A stretch of 64,000 nucleotides of DNA from Paraburkholderia bannensis (GCF_014200455.1 NZ_JACHBW010000028.1:1-64000), one strand, 5' to 3'; positions 34,283 through 43,069 are shown, numbered from the stretch's first letter. Notes: a model not told the origin generated them from the letters alone. Translations and numbers: made by a program.

Positions 34283-34306
34283 TTAAAAAAGAGCCCGTGT
34301 TTTTAA
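34283..34306. promoter_or_regulatory. Candidate MarR operator
   Basis: Perfect inverted repeat TTAAAAA (34283-34289), 10-nt spacer, TTTTTAA (34300-34306) in the divergent promoter region between the class II aldolase and MarR genes. Symmetry and place fit a MarR-type site. Binding is inferred. Confidence 0.4.
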
Positions 34307-34363
34307 GGACTTGCTGCGCTATCATTCTGGCCAATATCCATCAATGCTAGCGCAAGACCCACC

Positions 34364-34810
34364 ATGACAACGGCGAAACACCCGATCGAAGAGCTGTTCA
34401 CTTACCGGCTCCATGTGCTCAAGAAGCAGACCGACCGCACCATGAACGAGGCGTTTTCCTTGGCGCTCGGGCTGTCGCTCACGGAGGCGCGCATTCTGTT
34501 GAGCGTGGGGGCATTCGGGCCGATTTCGGTGTCGGATCTGGGGCGCGTGTCGAATCTCGACCGCAGCCAGGCGAGCCGCGCGACGGACGCGCTGGAACGT
34601 AAGGGACTGCTGGAAAAGGCCTCGAACGCAGCGGACGCGCGAGGCGTGCTGGTCAAACTGGGTGCACAGGGGCGCAATGCTTATCGGCGCGCGTCGGCGA
34701 TTTCGACCGCGCAGAACGAGGCGATTCTGGCCGCGCTGAGCGCGCACGAGCGCGAGGTGCTGCAGGGCGCGCTCGCGAAGCTCGTGGCGGTAGGGGGCGA
34801 GGAAGAATGA
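34364..34810 (+). CDS. MarR-family transcriptional regulator
   Basis: 148-residue winged-helix protein. The recognition region VSDLGRVSNLDRSQASRATDALERKGLLEK and the wing ASNAADARGVLVKL are typical of MarR. It is divergent from the aldolase/PanE pair and convergent with hpaI (1-nt gap). The most likely target is the aldolase operon, which has an inverted repeat in its promoter. The ligand is unknown. Confidence 0.85.
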   Translation: MTTAKHPIEELFTYRLHVLKKQTDRTMNEAFSLALGLSLTEARILLSVGAFGPISVSDLGRVSNLDRSQASRATDALERKGLLEKASNAADARGVLVKLGAQGRNAYRRASAISTAQNEAILAALSAHEREVLQGALAKLVAVGGEEE

Positions 34811-34811
34811 C

Positions 34812-35588
34812 CTAAACCGCGGCTGGGCGAAACGCGGCCGCAAGCTCGCTTGCACTGCGCGCGAGCAAGGAAACGTCGCTGCCCACGGCGACGAAATTCG
34901 CGCCCGCTTCCAGATACTCGCGTGCGATCGTGCGATCGGCGGCCAGCACGCCAGCCGCCTTGCCAAGCGCGCGCACCGCGCGGATGCCCGCGACAATGGC
35001 TTCGCGCACCGCCGGCGCGCCTGGCTGACCGAGCAGCCCCATCGACGCACTCAAATCCGCCGGGCCGAAGAACACGCCGTCCACGCCTTCCACCGCGGTA
35101 ATCTCCTGCAATTGCGCGAGCGCGTGGGCTGTCTCCACCTGCACCAGCACGCATAGCTCGTCGGCGGCGTGGTGCAGGTAATCGGCAGCGCCGTTCCAGC
35201 GCGACGCGCGCGCCAGCGCGCTGCCCACGCCGCGTATGCCCAGCGGCGGATAGCGCGTGGCGGCGACGGCGTCGCGCGCATCGTCGGCGCTTTCGACCAT
35301 CGGCACCAGCAGCGTTTGGGTGCCGATGTCGAGCAACTGCTTGATGAGCGCGGCGTCGTTGCGCACCGGGCGCACGATCGGATGCGTGGGATGGGGCGCG
35401 ACGGCCTGCAGTTGTGCGAGCGTGCTGCGCAGATCGTTGGGCGCATGCTCGCCGTCGATCAGCAGCCAGTCGAAGCCCGTGGTCGCGAGCAGTTCAGTGA
35501 CGTAGGAATCGGCGAGCGCGGCCCACAGGCCGATTTGCGCGCGGCCATCGCGGAGTGCGTGCTTCAACGTATTGACAGGTACGGGCAT
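34812..35588 (-). CDS. hpaI: HpaI/HpcH aldolase (homoprotocatechuate pathway)
   Basis: 258-residue class II aldolase of the HpcH/HpaI family, cleaving 4-hydroxy-2-ketoheptane-1,7-dioate to pyruvate and succinate semialdehyde. Motifs are GLWAALADSYVTELLATTGFDWLLIDGEH at the N-terminus (base and metal region), the metal-ligand segment QVETAHALAQL and FFGPADLSASMG. Length agrees with E. coli HpaI (about 262). ATG 35588 aligns with the family start; the upstream extension is ignored. It is the last gene of the hpa operon, 37 nt after hpaH. Confidence 0.9.
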   Translation of the reverse strand: MPVPVNTLKHALRDGRAQIGLWAALADSYVTELLATTGFDWLLIDGEHAPNDLRSTLAQLQAVAPHPTHPIVRPVRNDAALIKQLLDIGTQTLLVPMVESADDARDAVAATRYPPLGIRGVGSALARASRWNGAADYLHHAADELCVLVQVETAHALAQLQEITAVEGVDGVFFGPADLSASMGLLGQPGAPAVREAIVAGIRAVRALGKAAGVLAADRTIAREYLEAGANFVAVGSDVSLLARSASELAAAFRPAAV

Positions 35589-35625
35589 CGTATTCGTAAG
35601 CAGTATTGATTGACGGGCGGGCGGG

Positions 35626-36429
35626 TCAAACAAAGCTGAAGCCGATGCCGCCAAGCGGACCGTAATCGGCGTGGAACGTGTCGCCTGCGCGGGCCTGAAT
35701 CGGCGCGGTAAACGAGCCGCTCAGGATTACGTCGCCCGCTTCGAGCCGCTCATCGTGGCGCGCGATCTTGTTCGCGAGCCACGCCACGCCGGTAGCAGGA
35801 TGGTTGAGCACCGCTGCGGCCAGGCCGCTTTCCTCCACGCCGCCGTTCTTGTAGAGCAGCGCGCCCACCCAGCGCAGATCCACATCGAGCGGCTTGACCG
35901 GCCTGCCGCCCAGCACCACGCCCGCATTGGCGGCGAAGTCCGAGATCGTGTCGAAGACCTTGCGCGGCGCCTTGGTTTCGCGGTCGAACTGCTCGATGCG
36001 CGCGTCGATGATTTCGATGGCGGGCGTGACGTAGGCCGTCGCATCGAGCACATCGAACAACGAGACATTCGGCCCTTGCAGCGGCTTTTGCAGCACGAAC
36101 GCCAGTTCCACTTCGACGCGCGGCGCGATGAAGCGATCCGCGCGAATCGCGCTGCCGGCCTCGATAAACATGCTGTCGAGCAGCGGTGCGTAGTCGGGCT
36201 CGTCGATCTGCGAGGCGCGCTGCATCGCGCGCGACGTGAGGCCGATCTTGCGCCCCTTGATCGTGTGACCCGCCGCGAGCTTGAGCTTGACCCACTCGCG
36301 CTGGATCGCATAACCGTCGTCGATGGTCATCGACGGATGAGCGCGCGAGAAATGGCGCAACTGCGTGCGAGTGCGCTCCGCTTCGTCGAGCTGCGCGGCG
36401 AGTTCGCGAATGATGTGCGCTTCTAGCAT
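35626..36429 (-). CDS. hpaH: 2-oxo-hept-4-ene-1,7-dioate hydratase HpaH
   Basis: 267-residue hydratase of the FAH-like/MhpD family, adding water to 2-oxo-hept-4-ene-1,7-dioate. Conserved blocks are GYAIQREWVKLKLAAGHTIKGRKIGLTSRAMQ (early), PRVEVELAFVL (metal ligands E and E) and VGALLYKNGG. Start ATG 36429 has GAGG upstream and overlaps the end of hpaF by 7 nt, a sign of coupled translation. The pathway position agrees with hpaF before and hpaI after. Confidence 0.9.
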   Translation of the reverse strand: MLEAHIIRELAAQLDEAERTRTQLRHFSRAHPSMTIDDGYAIQREWVKLKLAAGHTIKGRKIGLTSRAMQRASQIDEPDYAPLLDSMFIEAGSAIRADRFIAPRVEVELAFVLQKPLQGPNVSLFDVLDATAYVTPAIEIIDARIEQFDRETKAPRKVFDTISDFAANAGVVLGGRPVKPLDVDLRWVGALLYKNGGVEESGLAAAVLNHPATGVAWLANKIARHDERLEAGDVILSGSFTAPIQARAGDTFHADYGPLGGIGFSFV

Positions 36430-36833
36430 GATGAATTCCTCAACCGCGCATGCAGGTTGTTGTGTTTCCACGCGCCTTCCTCGCTGAATTCGACGATCTC
36501 CAGCGAGAGCGCGAGTCCGTGCGCGGCGAACGCTTCGGCGAAATGCAGCTTGATGGCATCGAACAGCGCATCGCCGGTGGCGCGGCGGACTTCAGGCGTG
36601 CGGCCTGCGCCGATTTTCAGGCAGCCGTGCAGGAAGGCGTTGTGCGGATCGCCATCGGCGATGTAGTACTGCTCGCAACGCAGCGCGCGCGTGCGGATGC
36701 CGCCGCGCGGATAAACGCGCGCGCCATCGGCGTCGCGCTGCGCGTCGAGCACCTGCGCGAGCGTTTCGCAGAGCTGGCCGATACTCGCGGCGTCAGCGAG
36801 GTTGGCGCTGTATTCAAGGGTGAGATGGGGCAT
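36423..36833 (-). CDS. hpaF: 5-carboxymethyl-2-hydroxymuconate isomerase HpaF
   Basis: 136-residue isomerase of the tautomerase superfamily. It begins MPHLTLEYSANL, so Pro is residue 2 and becomes the N-terminal catalytic base after Met removal. It has the RTRALRCEQYYIADGDPHNAFLH segment with the active-site arginine region. Length is near the usual 125-130. An AAGGAG site lies 8 nt upstream. It overlaps hpaH by 7 nt and follows hpaD by 20 nt. Confidence 0.9.
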   Translation of the reverse strand: MPHLTLEYSANLADAASIGQLCETLAQVLDAQRDADGARVYPRGGIRTRALRCEQYYIADGDPHNAFLHGCLKIGAGRTPEVRRATGDALFDAIKLHFAEAFAAHGLALSLEIVEFSEEGAWKHNNLHARLRNSSC

Positions 36834-36853
36834 CTGAAGTACTCCTTCGCGGC

Positions 36854-37717
36854 TTAGCGCGGCAGCGGCGTGACCGGCAGCACGGCGTTGATCTGCCCGG
36901 TGCCCGAACTGCCGAAATACGGCGTGATGACTTCCGCGCGGCCCTCGTACTGATCCCAGCCCAGCGCGCCCAGCAGCATCGCGGTGTCGTGCATGCCGCC
37001 TTCGCCCCAGCACTTTTCGTTATAGAGCGGCAGCATTTCGCAGAAGGTCTTCCAGTCGCCGCGTTCCCACATCGCGACCACATTGCGGTCGGTCTGTTCG
37101 AGGAACGGGTCCCAGACCTTGTGCATGAACTGCTCGGCGGTACCGTTGTTGGCGAAGTGATGGCTGAGCGAACCGCTGGCGAGAATCGCCACCGTGCCCT
37201 CGTAGCGTTCCTCGATGGCGCGGCGCACCGCAAGGCCAAAGCGCGCGCTCGTGGCGAGGTCGTGCCACATGCACCAGCCCGCCACCGAAACCGTCTTGAA
37301 GCGCTGATCCGCGTTCATATAACGCATCGGCACCAGCGTGCCGTATTCGAGTTCGAGCGTGGTCTCGCTGTGCGCGCGGCTCTTGACGCCCATCTCGTTC
37401 GCGACATCGGCGATCAGATGGCCGAGCTGCGCGTTGCCGGGATATTCGTACTCCATATTTTTAATAAAGTGCGGCAACTCGTTGCTGGTGTAGTTGCCGG
37501 CGAAATGCGGCGCGCAATTGATGTGATATTCGCTGTTCACGAGCCAGTGCACGTCGAACACCACAATCGTGTCCACGCCCAGCTCGCGGCAGCGCCGGCC
37601 GATTTCCTTGTGCCCGTCGATAGCGGCCTGACGACAGCCCTTATGCGGGCCGTCGAGTTCCGATAGATACATCGAAGGTACGTGGGTGATTTTTGCCGCC
37701 AGCGCGAGTTTGCCCAT
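36854..37717 (-). CDS. hpaD: 3,4-dihydroxyphenylacetate 2,3-dioxygenase HpaD
   Basis: 287-residue class III (LigB-type) extradiol dioxygenase that cleaves the homoprotocatechuate ring. Candidate Fe(II)-ligand histidines occur in ITHVPSM and DVHWLVN near the N-terminus, and a conserved SHHF block (GSLSHHFANNGTAEQ) lies in the C-terminal half. AGGAGA precedes the ATG. It sits between hpaE and hpaF as in many hpa operons. Assignment is strong from sequence and context. Confidence 0.9.
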   Translation of the reverse strand: MGKLALAAKITHVPSMYLSELDGPHKGCRQAAIDGHKEIGRRCRELGVDTIVVFDVHWLVNSEYHINCAPHFAGNYTSNELPHFIKNMEYEYPGNAQLGHLIADVANEMGVKSRAHSETTLELEYGTLVPMRYMNADQRFKTVSVAGWCMWHDLATSARFGLAVRRAIEERYEGTVAILASGSLSHHFANNGTAEQFMHKVWDPFLEQTDRNVVAMWERGDWKTFCEMLPLYNEKCWGEGGMHDTAMLLGALGWDQYEGRAEVITPYFGSSGTGQINAVLPVTPLPR

Positions 37718-37753
37718 CGCTGTGTCTCCTATGTTCTGTGCGGGCAGCCCGGT

Positions 37754-39220
37754 TCAAGCGCCCCAGCGCGGGATGTGATGCGAGCCCAGCGAAACACACA
37801 CGTTCTTGGGTTCGAGAAACACCTCGTAGCTCCACGTGCCGCCCTCGCGGCCCACGCCGGAGGCTTTGGTGCCGCCGAAAGGCTGACGCAGATCGCGCAC
37901 GTTCTGGCTGTTCACGAAGCACATGCCCGCCTCGACGGCGGCGGCCACGCGCAGCGCGCGGCCGGTGTTTTCGGTCCAGACATAGCTCGACAGTCCGTAA
38001 GCGATGTCGTTCGAGATGCGGATGGCGTCTGCTTCGTCCTCGAAGGGAATCAGGCAGGCGACTGGCCCGAAGATTTCTTCCTGCGCGATGCGCATGCGAT
38101 TGTCCACATCGACGAATACCGCGGGCCGCACGAAATTGCCTTTTTTCAGTGCTTCCGGCAGGTCTGGCTGCTCCAGACCGCCGCACGCGAGCGTGGCGCC
38201 TTCCTTCGGGCCAAGCTCGATATAGCTGCGCACTTTCGCCAGATGACCCTGGCTGATCATCGGGCCGACGACGGTTTTTTCGTCGAGCGGATCGCCCACG
38301 ATGATGCGCTTCGCGCGCTCGATAAAACGTTCCGCGAATTTCGCGTAGATCGAACGTTGCACCAGAATGCGCGAACCGGCGGTGCAGCGCTCGCCGTTGT
38401 TCGAGAAGATCATGAACACGGCAGCGTCGAGTGCACGTTCGAAATCGGCGTCGTCGAAGATCACGAACGGCGACTTGCCGCCCAGTTCCATGGAGAACTT
38501 CTTCAGGCCCGCGCTCTGCACGATGCGATTGCCCGTAGCCGTCGAGCCTGTGAACGACACGGCCCGCACATCCGGATGCGCAACCAGCGGTTCGCCCGTT
38601 TCCTGGCCGAAACCATGAACGACGTTCAGGACACCTGCGGGGATGCCCGCTTCCAGCGCAAGCTGACCGAGCATCGACGCCGTGAGCGGAGACAGTTCGC
38701 TCATCTTGAGCACGGCGGTATTGCCAAACGCAAGACACGGCGCGACCTTCCAGGTGGCGGTCATGAACGGCACGTTCCACGGCGAAATCAGCGCGCACAC
38801 GCCGGTCGGATGAAACAGCGTGTAGTTCAGATGCGTGCTGGTGGGGTAGGTGTGGCCGTCCACCGCCGTGCACATTTCCGCGAAGTAGGTGAAGTTGTCG
38901 GCGGCGCGCGGCACCAGCTGCTTGCTCGTCTGCGAGATGGTCTGGCCGGTGTCCTTCGTTTCGGTCTGCGCGATTTCCGGCACGTTCTTCGCAATCAGTT
39001 CGCCGAGCTTGCGCACGAGTTTCGCGCGTTCCGCCGCGGGCTTCGCAGCCCACGCGGGAAAGGCGTTCTTCGCGGCGCTGACGGCGAGATTGACCTCTTC
39101 CGCGCCGCCGCGCGCGACTTCCGCGAGCACGTCCTGGTTCGCGGGATTCACGGTTTCGAAGTAGTCGCGGCTCGCGTGGGCGCGGCCGTCGATCAGGTGT
39201 TCGATACGCTCGGTAGGCAT
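37754..39220 (-). CDS. hpaE: 5-carboxymethyl-2-hydroxymuconic-semialdehyde dehydrogenase HpaE
   Basis: 488-residue NAD-dependent aldehyde dehydrogenase oxidising the ring-cleavage product. Visible are the cofactor region FTGSTATGNRIV, the glutamate motif MELGGKSP, the nucleophile Cys in FSNNGERCTAGSRI and the C-terminal EEIFGPVACLI. ATG 39220 begins MPTERIEHLIDG, which matches the family start; longer versions add a low-complexity tail. It lies 36 nt before hpaD and 7 nt after hpaG2. Confidence 0.92.
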   Translation of the reverse strand: MPTERIEHLIDGRAHASRDYFETVNPANQDVLAEVARGGAEEVNLAVSAAKNAFPAWAAKPAAERAKLVRKLGELIAKNVPEIAQTETKDTGQTISQTSKQLVPRAADNFTYFAEMCTAVDGHTYPTSTHLNYTLFHPTGVCALISPWNVPFMTATWKVAPCLAFGNTAVLKMSELSPLTASMLGQLALEAGIPAGVLNVVHGFGQETGEPLVAHPDVRAVSFTGSTATGNRIVQSAGLKKFSMELGGKSPFVIFDDADFERALDAAVFMIFSNNGERCTAGSRILVQRSIYAKFAERFIERAKRIIVGDPLDEKTVVGPMISQGHLAKVRSYIELGPKEGATLACGGLEQPDLPEALKKGNFVRPAVFVDVDNRMRIAQEEIFGPVACLIPFEDEADAIRISNDIAYGLSSYVWTENTGRALRVAAAVEAGMCFVNSQNVRDLRQPFGGTKASGVGREGGTWSYEVFLEPKNVCVSLGSHHIPRWGA

Positions 39221-39227
39221 GGCGGGT

Positions 39228-40001
39228 TCATTCCGTCGGGGTGGCGCGGCCGAAATCGGCATCGGACGCGATCGTGTTGACAAGGCGGCCGAGGCCGTCG
39301 ATTTCGCAAATCACTTCGTCGCCGGCATTCACGTTGACGACGCCTTCGGGCGTGCCGGTGAGGATCACGTCGCCGGGCGCGAGCGTCATGAAGCCGCTCA
39401 GATATTCGATCAGTTCCGCGATGCCGGTGACCAGATCGCGCGTATTGCCGTGCTGCCTGAGTTCGCCGTTCACGAGCGTGCGCAGATCGAGCGCGTTGAC
39501 GTCGGCGATATCGGCGCCGTCGACGAACCAGGGCCCCAGCACCGTGCCGCCGTCGCGGTTCTTCACGCGCAGGTTCGGCCGGTAGTAGTTTTCCAGGTAG
39601 TCGCGGATCGCGTAGTCGTTCGCGATCGTGTAGCCCGCGACGTACTGCATGGCGTCCTCGCGCTTCACATTCTGCGCCTGGCGGCCTATCACAACCGCCA
39701 GTTCGCACTCGTAGTGCATGAAGGTGACATCGGCTGGGCGGCGCGTGTAGCCGCGATGGCCGATCACGCTGCCCGGGCCCTTGAGGAAGACCAGCGGCTC
39801 TTCCTGTTTGTTGAATTGCAGTTCTTTCGCGTGTTCGGCGTAGTTCAGGCCGAGGGCAAAGATCGTGCCGGGTTCGAACGGCGCGAGCCAGACCACTTCG
39901 TGTTCCTCGCGCACGCGGCCATCGGCCAGGCGCACGCGCCCGGCATCATGCGGATACGCTTCGTGAATCGCGCCCGCGTAGGCAACGCGTCCTCGCATCA
40001 T
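39228..40001 (-). CDS. hpaG2: HpaG2, FAH-family isomerase/decarboxylase subunit
   Basis: 257-residue fumarylacetoacetate-hydrolase-family protein corresponding to the C-terminal half of E. coli HpaG. Motifs are IFALGLNYAEHAKEL, the metal-binding YECELAVVIGRQA and GTPEGV near the end. It would isomerise or decarboxylate 2-oxohept-3-ene-1,7-dioate. Two ATG codons in a row (40001 and 39998) overlap the hpaG1 stop by up to 4 nt, so the two halves are translationally coupled rather than fused. Confidence 0.88.
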   Translation of the reverse strand: MMRGRVAYAGAIHEAYPHDAGRVRLADGRVREEHEVVWLAPFEPGTIFALGLNYAEHAKELQFNKQEEPLVFLKGPGSVIGHRGYTRRPADVTFMHYECELAVVIGRQAQNVKREDAMQYVAGYTIANDYAIRDYLENYYRPNLRVKNRDGGTVLGPWFVDGADIADVNALDLRTLVNGELRQHGNTRDLVTGIAELIEYLSGFMTLAPGDVILTGTPEGVVNVNAGDEVICEIDGLGRLVNTIASDADFGRATPTE

Positions 40002-40768
40002 GCTGTGGCTCCTTGCGCGGTGTGAGGCGCGATGAATTCGACGGCGAGCGATTGCCAGCCTTCGATCGAGATCGTTGCGCGCGCACCTTCATGCGCGACG
40101 GGCGAGCCGTGCCGCACGCCCGTGGTGATGACGTCGCCGGGTGAGAGCGTCATGAAATCGGTGATGTCCGCGATCAGTTGCGCGACCTTGCGCACGTTCG
40201 TGGCGGTATTCGCGGAAAAAGGCGCCGCGCCTTCGATATCGACATGGATGGCGAGATTGTCGGCATCGGCAACATGCTTGCGCGCGAGCACCGTCGGGCC
40301 GATCACGCAGAAGCTGTCGCGCGCCCGAAAGCGCACGGACGGGCGATAGACGCTGTCGTGCGGCACACTCAGATCCGCAACCAGCGTATAGCCCGCGATG
40401 TAGTCGAGCGCCACGCGCGCCGCGACGCGCGTGGCGGTGCGCCCGATCACGACGCCCAGCGACGCGCCGACCTGCAAGCCTTGCGCGCCCGGCACGACCA
40501 CACGTGCGCCGTGGCCCGCAAGCGTGTTGCGCGGCTTCAGATAGAGAATGGGCGCGCGCGGGGGCGCCTTATAGGGCGGCGCATTGACGGCGTCGCCGAG
40601 CGCTTCGAGCGCGTGGCGGTCGTTGAGCAGCGTGCCGTACACAGCGCCAGAGACCGGCGCGCGGCAGCGTGCGCCGCCCGCAAGCAGCGCGCGGGCCTGC
40701 GCCGCGCTGACGTCGCGTGGCAGGGCTTCACCTTCCAGATGCAGCAGATGATCGTCTACGGAAAACAT
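39998..40768 (-). CDS. hpaG1: HpaG1, FAH-family subunit
   Basis: 256-residue paralogue of HpaG2, equivalent to the N-terminal half of fused HpaG. It contains AVYGTLLNDRHALEAL, YLKPRNTLAGHG and VGASLGVVIGRTA. The metal-binding E-x-E pattern seen in HpaG2 (YECELAVVIG) appears changed here (QVGASLGVVIG), suggesting that the metal and catalysis reside in HpaG2. First gene of the operon, divergent from hpaR. ATG 40768 is taken because the next upstream codons run into the promoter. Confidence 0.85.
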   Translation of the reverse strand: MFSVDDHLLHLEGEALPRDVSAAQARALLAGGARCRAPVSGAVYGTLLNDRHALEALGDAVNAPPYKAPPRAPILYLKPRNTLAGHGARVVVPGAQGLQVGASLGVVIGRTATRVAARVALDYIAGYTLVADLSVPHDSVYRPSVRFRARDSFCVIGPTVLARKHVADADNLAIHVDIEGAAPFSANTATNVRKVAQLIADITDFMTLSPGDVITTGVRHGSPVAHEGARATISIEGWQSLAVEFIAPHTAQGATA

Positions 40769-40909
40769 GGCGTGGGTCGCTTTCCCGGAAAACACTAATA
40801 TGTGAGTGATTCTGCGCTTGCTATGATCCAGCGTCAACCATCGACGTCGCTTTCGCGGGTTTCCCCTGGGCTTTGGGCAATCCGCCGCGGCGTCCTGAAC
40901 CAGGCCATC
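40769..40909. promoter_or_regulatory. hpaG1/hpaR divergent promoter region
   Basis: A 141-bp region between divergent genes. It contains a direct repeat GTCGCTTTCCCGG (40776-40788) and GTCGCTTTCGCGGG (40846-40859), 70 bp apart, and a loose inverted repeat CACTAATATGTGAGTG (40793-40808). Either could be HpaR targets. No binding consensus could be verified. Confidence 0.35.
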
Positions 40910-41356
40910 ATGTCCGATTCCTCACGCACCTCCACGCGCGTTGCGCACCGCAACCTGCCCATGCTGCTCCTGCGGGCGCGCGAAAAGATGATGGAGCGCT
41001 TCCGTCCGCTCATCACCGCGCATGGGCTCACGGAACAGCAGTGGCGCGTGATTCGAGCGCTGAATGAAAGCGGTCCGCTGGAGCCGCGCCAGATTTCCGA
41101 TCTGTGCACGATTTCGAGCCCGAGCATGGCGGGCGTGCTCGCGCGCATGGAGGCGCTGGGCCTCGTGACCAAGGAGCGTTTCGCCGACGACCAGCGGCGC
41201 GTGCTGGTGACGCTCACGAAGAAGAGCCATCAACTGGTGAAGGCGATCACGAAGGAACTGGAAACGCGCTATCAGGCGCTGGAACAGGAGGTGGGGACGG
41301 AAGTGGTGGAGCGGGTCTATCGCGCCATCGACGACCTGCTCGCCGGGCTCGAATGA
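40910..41356 (+). CDS. hpaR: MarR-family regulator HpaR
   Basis: 148-residue MarR regulator close in layout to HpaR, the repressor of homoprotocatechuate degradation: HRNLPMLLLRAREKMMERFRP at the start, LTEQQWRVIRAL, then QISDLCTISSPSMAGVLARMEALGLV and the wing ADDQRRVLVTLT. ATG 40910 gives the family length. An upstream in-frame ATG would add 36 odd residues. It is divergent from hpaG1, the typical arrangement for autoregulation and operon control by pathway intermediates. Confidence 0.9.
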   Translation: MSDSSRTSTRVAHRNLPMLLLRAREKMMERFRPLITAHGLTEQQWRVIRALNESGPLEPRQISDLCTISSPSMAGVLARMEALGLVTKERFADDQRRVLVTLTKKSHQLVKAITKELETRYQALEQEVGTEVVERVYRAIDDLLAGLE

Positions 41357-41404
41357 GTGTGCCGCCCGGCGCGCGCCGCGCGAGACGGCGCTTGCAAATG
41401 GGCG

Positions 41405-41425
41405 AAAGGTGAGGATTTACGGGAG
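41405..41425 (+). repeat. 21-bp dispersed repeat, copy 15
   Basis: Reads AAAGGTGAG then GATTTACGGGAG. It lies 48 nt downstream of hpaR, between hpaR and the converging thioredoxin-like gene. Confidence 0.8.
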
Positions 41426-41446
41426 AGTGCGCGGTTAGGCGCGCGT

Positions 41447-41758
41447 TCAGCCCAGCGCGTCGAACGCGTTGTCGAGTTCGTTCGCCGAGGTGGGCCGCAC
41501 GATGCGCGCGACTTCCGTGCCGTCGCGCAGAAAAATGAGCGTGGGCCACAGCTTCACGCGAAACGAGCGGCCGAGTGCGCGGCCCGGGCCGTCTTCCACC
41601 TTGATGCGGCGCACGCCGGGATGCTTGGCGAACGCATCGCCAATCAGCGGTTGCGCGCCCTGGCAGTAGCCGCACCAATCGGTGCCGAACTCCAGTACGG
41701 CGTGACCGTGCAGCGCGTCGATCTCCTTGCGGGCCGGGGCCTGGGTGGCATAGCTCAT
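41447..41758 (-). CDS. Thioredoxin-like protein
   Basis: 103-residue thioredoxin-fold protein with the active site WCGYC (TDWCGYCQGAQPLI, about residues 28-32) and the cis-proline LWPTLIF. Cytoplasmic, with no signal peptide. The redox motif differs from WCGPC of thioredoxin, and such CGYC proteins form a separate small family. It would reduce disulfides in an unknown partner. The neighbour upstream is a methyltransferase 69 nt away. Confidence 0.87.
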   Translation of the reverse strand: MSYATQAPARKEIDALHGHAVLEFGTDWCGYCQGAQPLIGDAFAKHPGVRRIKVEDGPGRALGRSFRVKLWPTLIFLRDGTEVARIVRPTSANELDNAFDALG

Positions 41759-41827
41759 CGCGATTCCTTCGGTGTCAGGACATCTTCATACGATAACGCA
41801 AGCGGCGCGAATGCGCTTCAGCCCGCT

Positions 41828-42628
41828 TCAACCCGCTTCGCGCGTGGCGAGCGTCACCGTCGATTCGATGCGCTCGACCAGCCAACCCTCGCTGCCGTGT
41901 TCGGCGACGATGGCGTCGATCTGCGCAAGCAGCGCATCGAGCCGCTCGCCCAGCCGTTCGCGCGACAGACTCGACATCGACAGCGGGCGCGCTTTCAGTT
42001 GCCCGGTGCTCACGCGCCGGTATTCGATCACCGAAATGCGCTCGATGGCGCTGAACGCCGAGCGCGCCAGTACGTCGGTATGGCTCTCCCATTGCTCCGA
42101 GCGCCGCAGCGCGCGGGTGGGATCGCTGTTTGCGTAGCTGTCGAGCAGATTGCGATATTGCGCCGCCCACGGGCGTTGCGGATCGTCCAGTTGCGCGGTG
42201 TTGAAGAGCGCGACCGCGCCGCCTTCGGCGATTAACTGATCGAGGCGCGCGAGCGTATCCACGCGATCCATCCAGTGAAACGCGCGGCCGATCACAGCGA
42301 GATGAAACACGCCGAGGTCGGGCGAGAGGTCGTATGAGCTGCCCTTGCGATAGTCGATATTGGGCGCGAGGCCTGCGCCCAGTTGGGCTGCTGCTTCGAG
42401 CATCGCCGGTTCCGGGTCGATGGCGGTGGCGCCGGCCACCCAGCTGGCGAAGGCGAGCGAAAGCTGGCCCGGGCCGCAGCCGAGATCGAGCAGGCGCTGC
42501 GTGCCGTCCAGGCCCACGCGCTGTGCGACGCGCCGGATCAGCGCGGGCGAATAGGCGGGCCGGCCGATCAGGTAATGCGGCGCGGCGTGGTGAAAACGGT
42601 CGGCGACGAAGGGCGTGATCTGGCTCAT
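41828..42628 (-). CDS. Class I SAM-dependent methyltransferase
   Basis: 266-residue methyltransferase. SAM-binding motif I is RLLDLGCGPGQLSLAFA (about residues 43-59), with the acidic residue in ATAIDPEPAML and the post-motif FHWMDR. The fold is UbiE-like, and the substrate (small molecule or protein) is unknown. Start ATG 42628 begins MSQITPFVADRFHHAAPHY, matching many short methyltransferases. Three copies of the 21-bp repeat lie upstream. Confidence 0.83.
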   Translation of the reverse strand: MSQITPFVADRFHHAAPHYLIGRPAYSPALIRRVAQRVGLDGTQRLLDLGCGPGQLSLAFASWVAGATAIDPEPAMLEAAAQLGAGLAPNIDYRKGSSYDLSPDLGVFHLAVIGRAFHWMDRVDTLARLDQLIAEGGAVALFNTAQLDDPQRPWAAQYRNLLDSYANSDPTRALRRSEQWESHTDVLARSAFSAIERISVIEYRRVSTGQLKARPLSMSSLSRERLGERLDALLAQIDAIVAEHGSEGWLVERIESTVTLATREAG

Positions 42629-42703
42629 GGCGGGGGGCGGGGCATTCGGCGAATCAGGGACTCGCACAGTCTGGAGACGCGCGGCGGCGGCGTCAAGAAG
42701 GCT

Positions 42704-42724
42704 TGAGGTGAGGGTTTTCGGGAG
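42704..42724 (+). repeat. 21-bp dispersed repeat, copy 16
   Basis: Reads TGAGGTGAG then GGTTTTCGGGAG. Confidence 0.8.
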
Positions 42725-42892
42725 TGAGGGGCGTGGCGGACGCGGGCGCACCTTTGGGCATCGGCATGGCGATGTTCGTGCGGCCCGATCGCTGCAACAG
42801 ACCGTAAAACACGCGTTGAAATGAATCTTCCCGACTCCTGCGCCGATGCCGTGCGATGGCCGCGATCGCACGGCAATCCGCATTCGCGATTC

Positions 42893-42913
42893 AAAGGTGA
42901 GCGTTTGCGGGGG
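42893..42913 (+). repeat. 21-bp dispersed repeat, copy 17
   Basis: Reads AAAGGTGAG then CGTTTGCGGGGG. The only copy with G instead of A at position 20. Confidence 0.7.
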
Positions 42914-43069
42914 GCGGATTAAGTGCGTCGCAAGAGGCGCGAAAGTATCGATGATTAAGCCGTCACGATTTGTGTAAACGGAAAAAACGCTTGTTTTTCA
43001 GGCATTTTATTCTTCGTCGACATGAACAAAGTCAAGCGCTGGCAGCGCGCGATCCTGCGCTCGGAGGGC

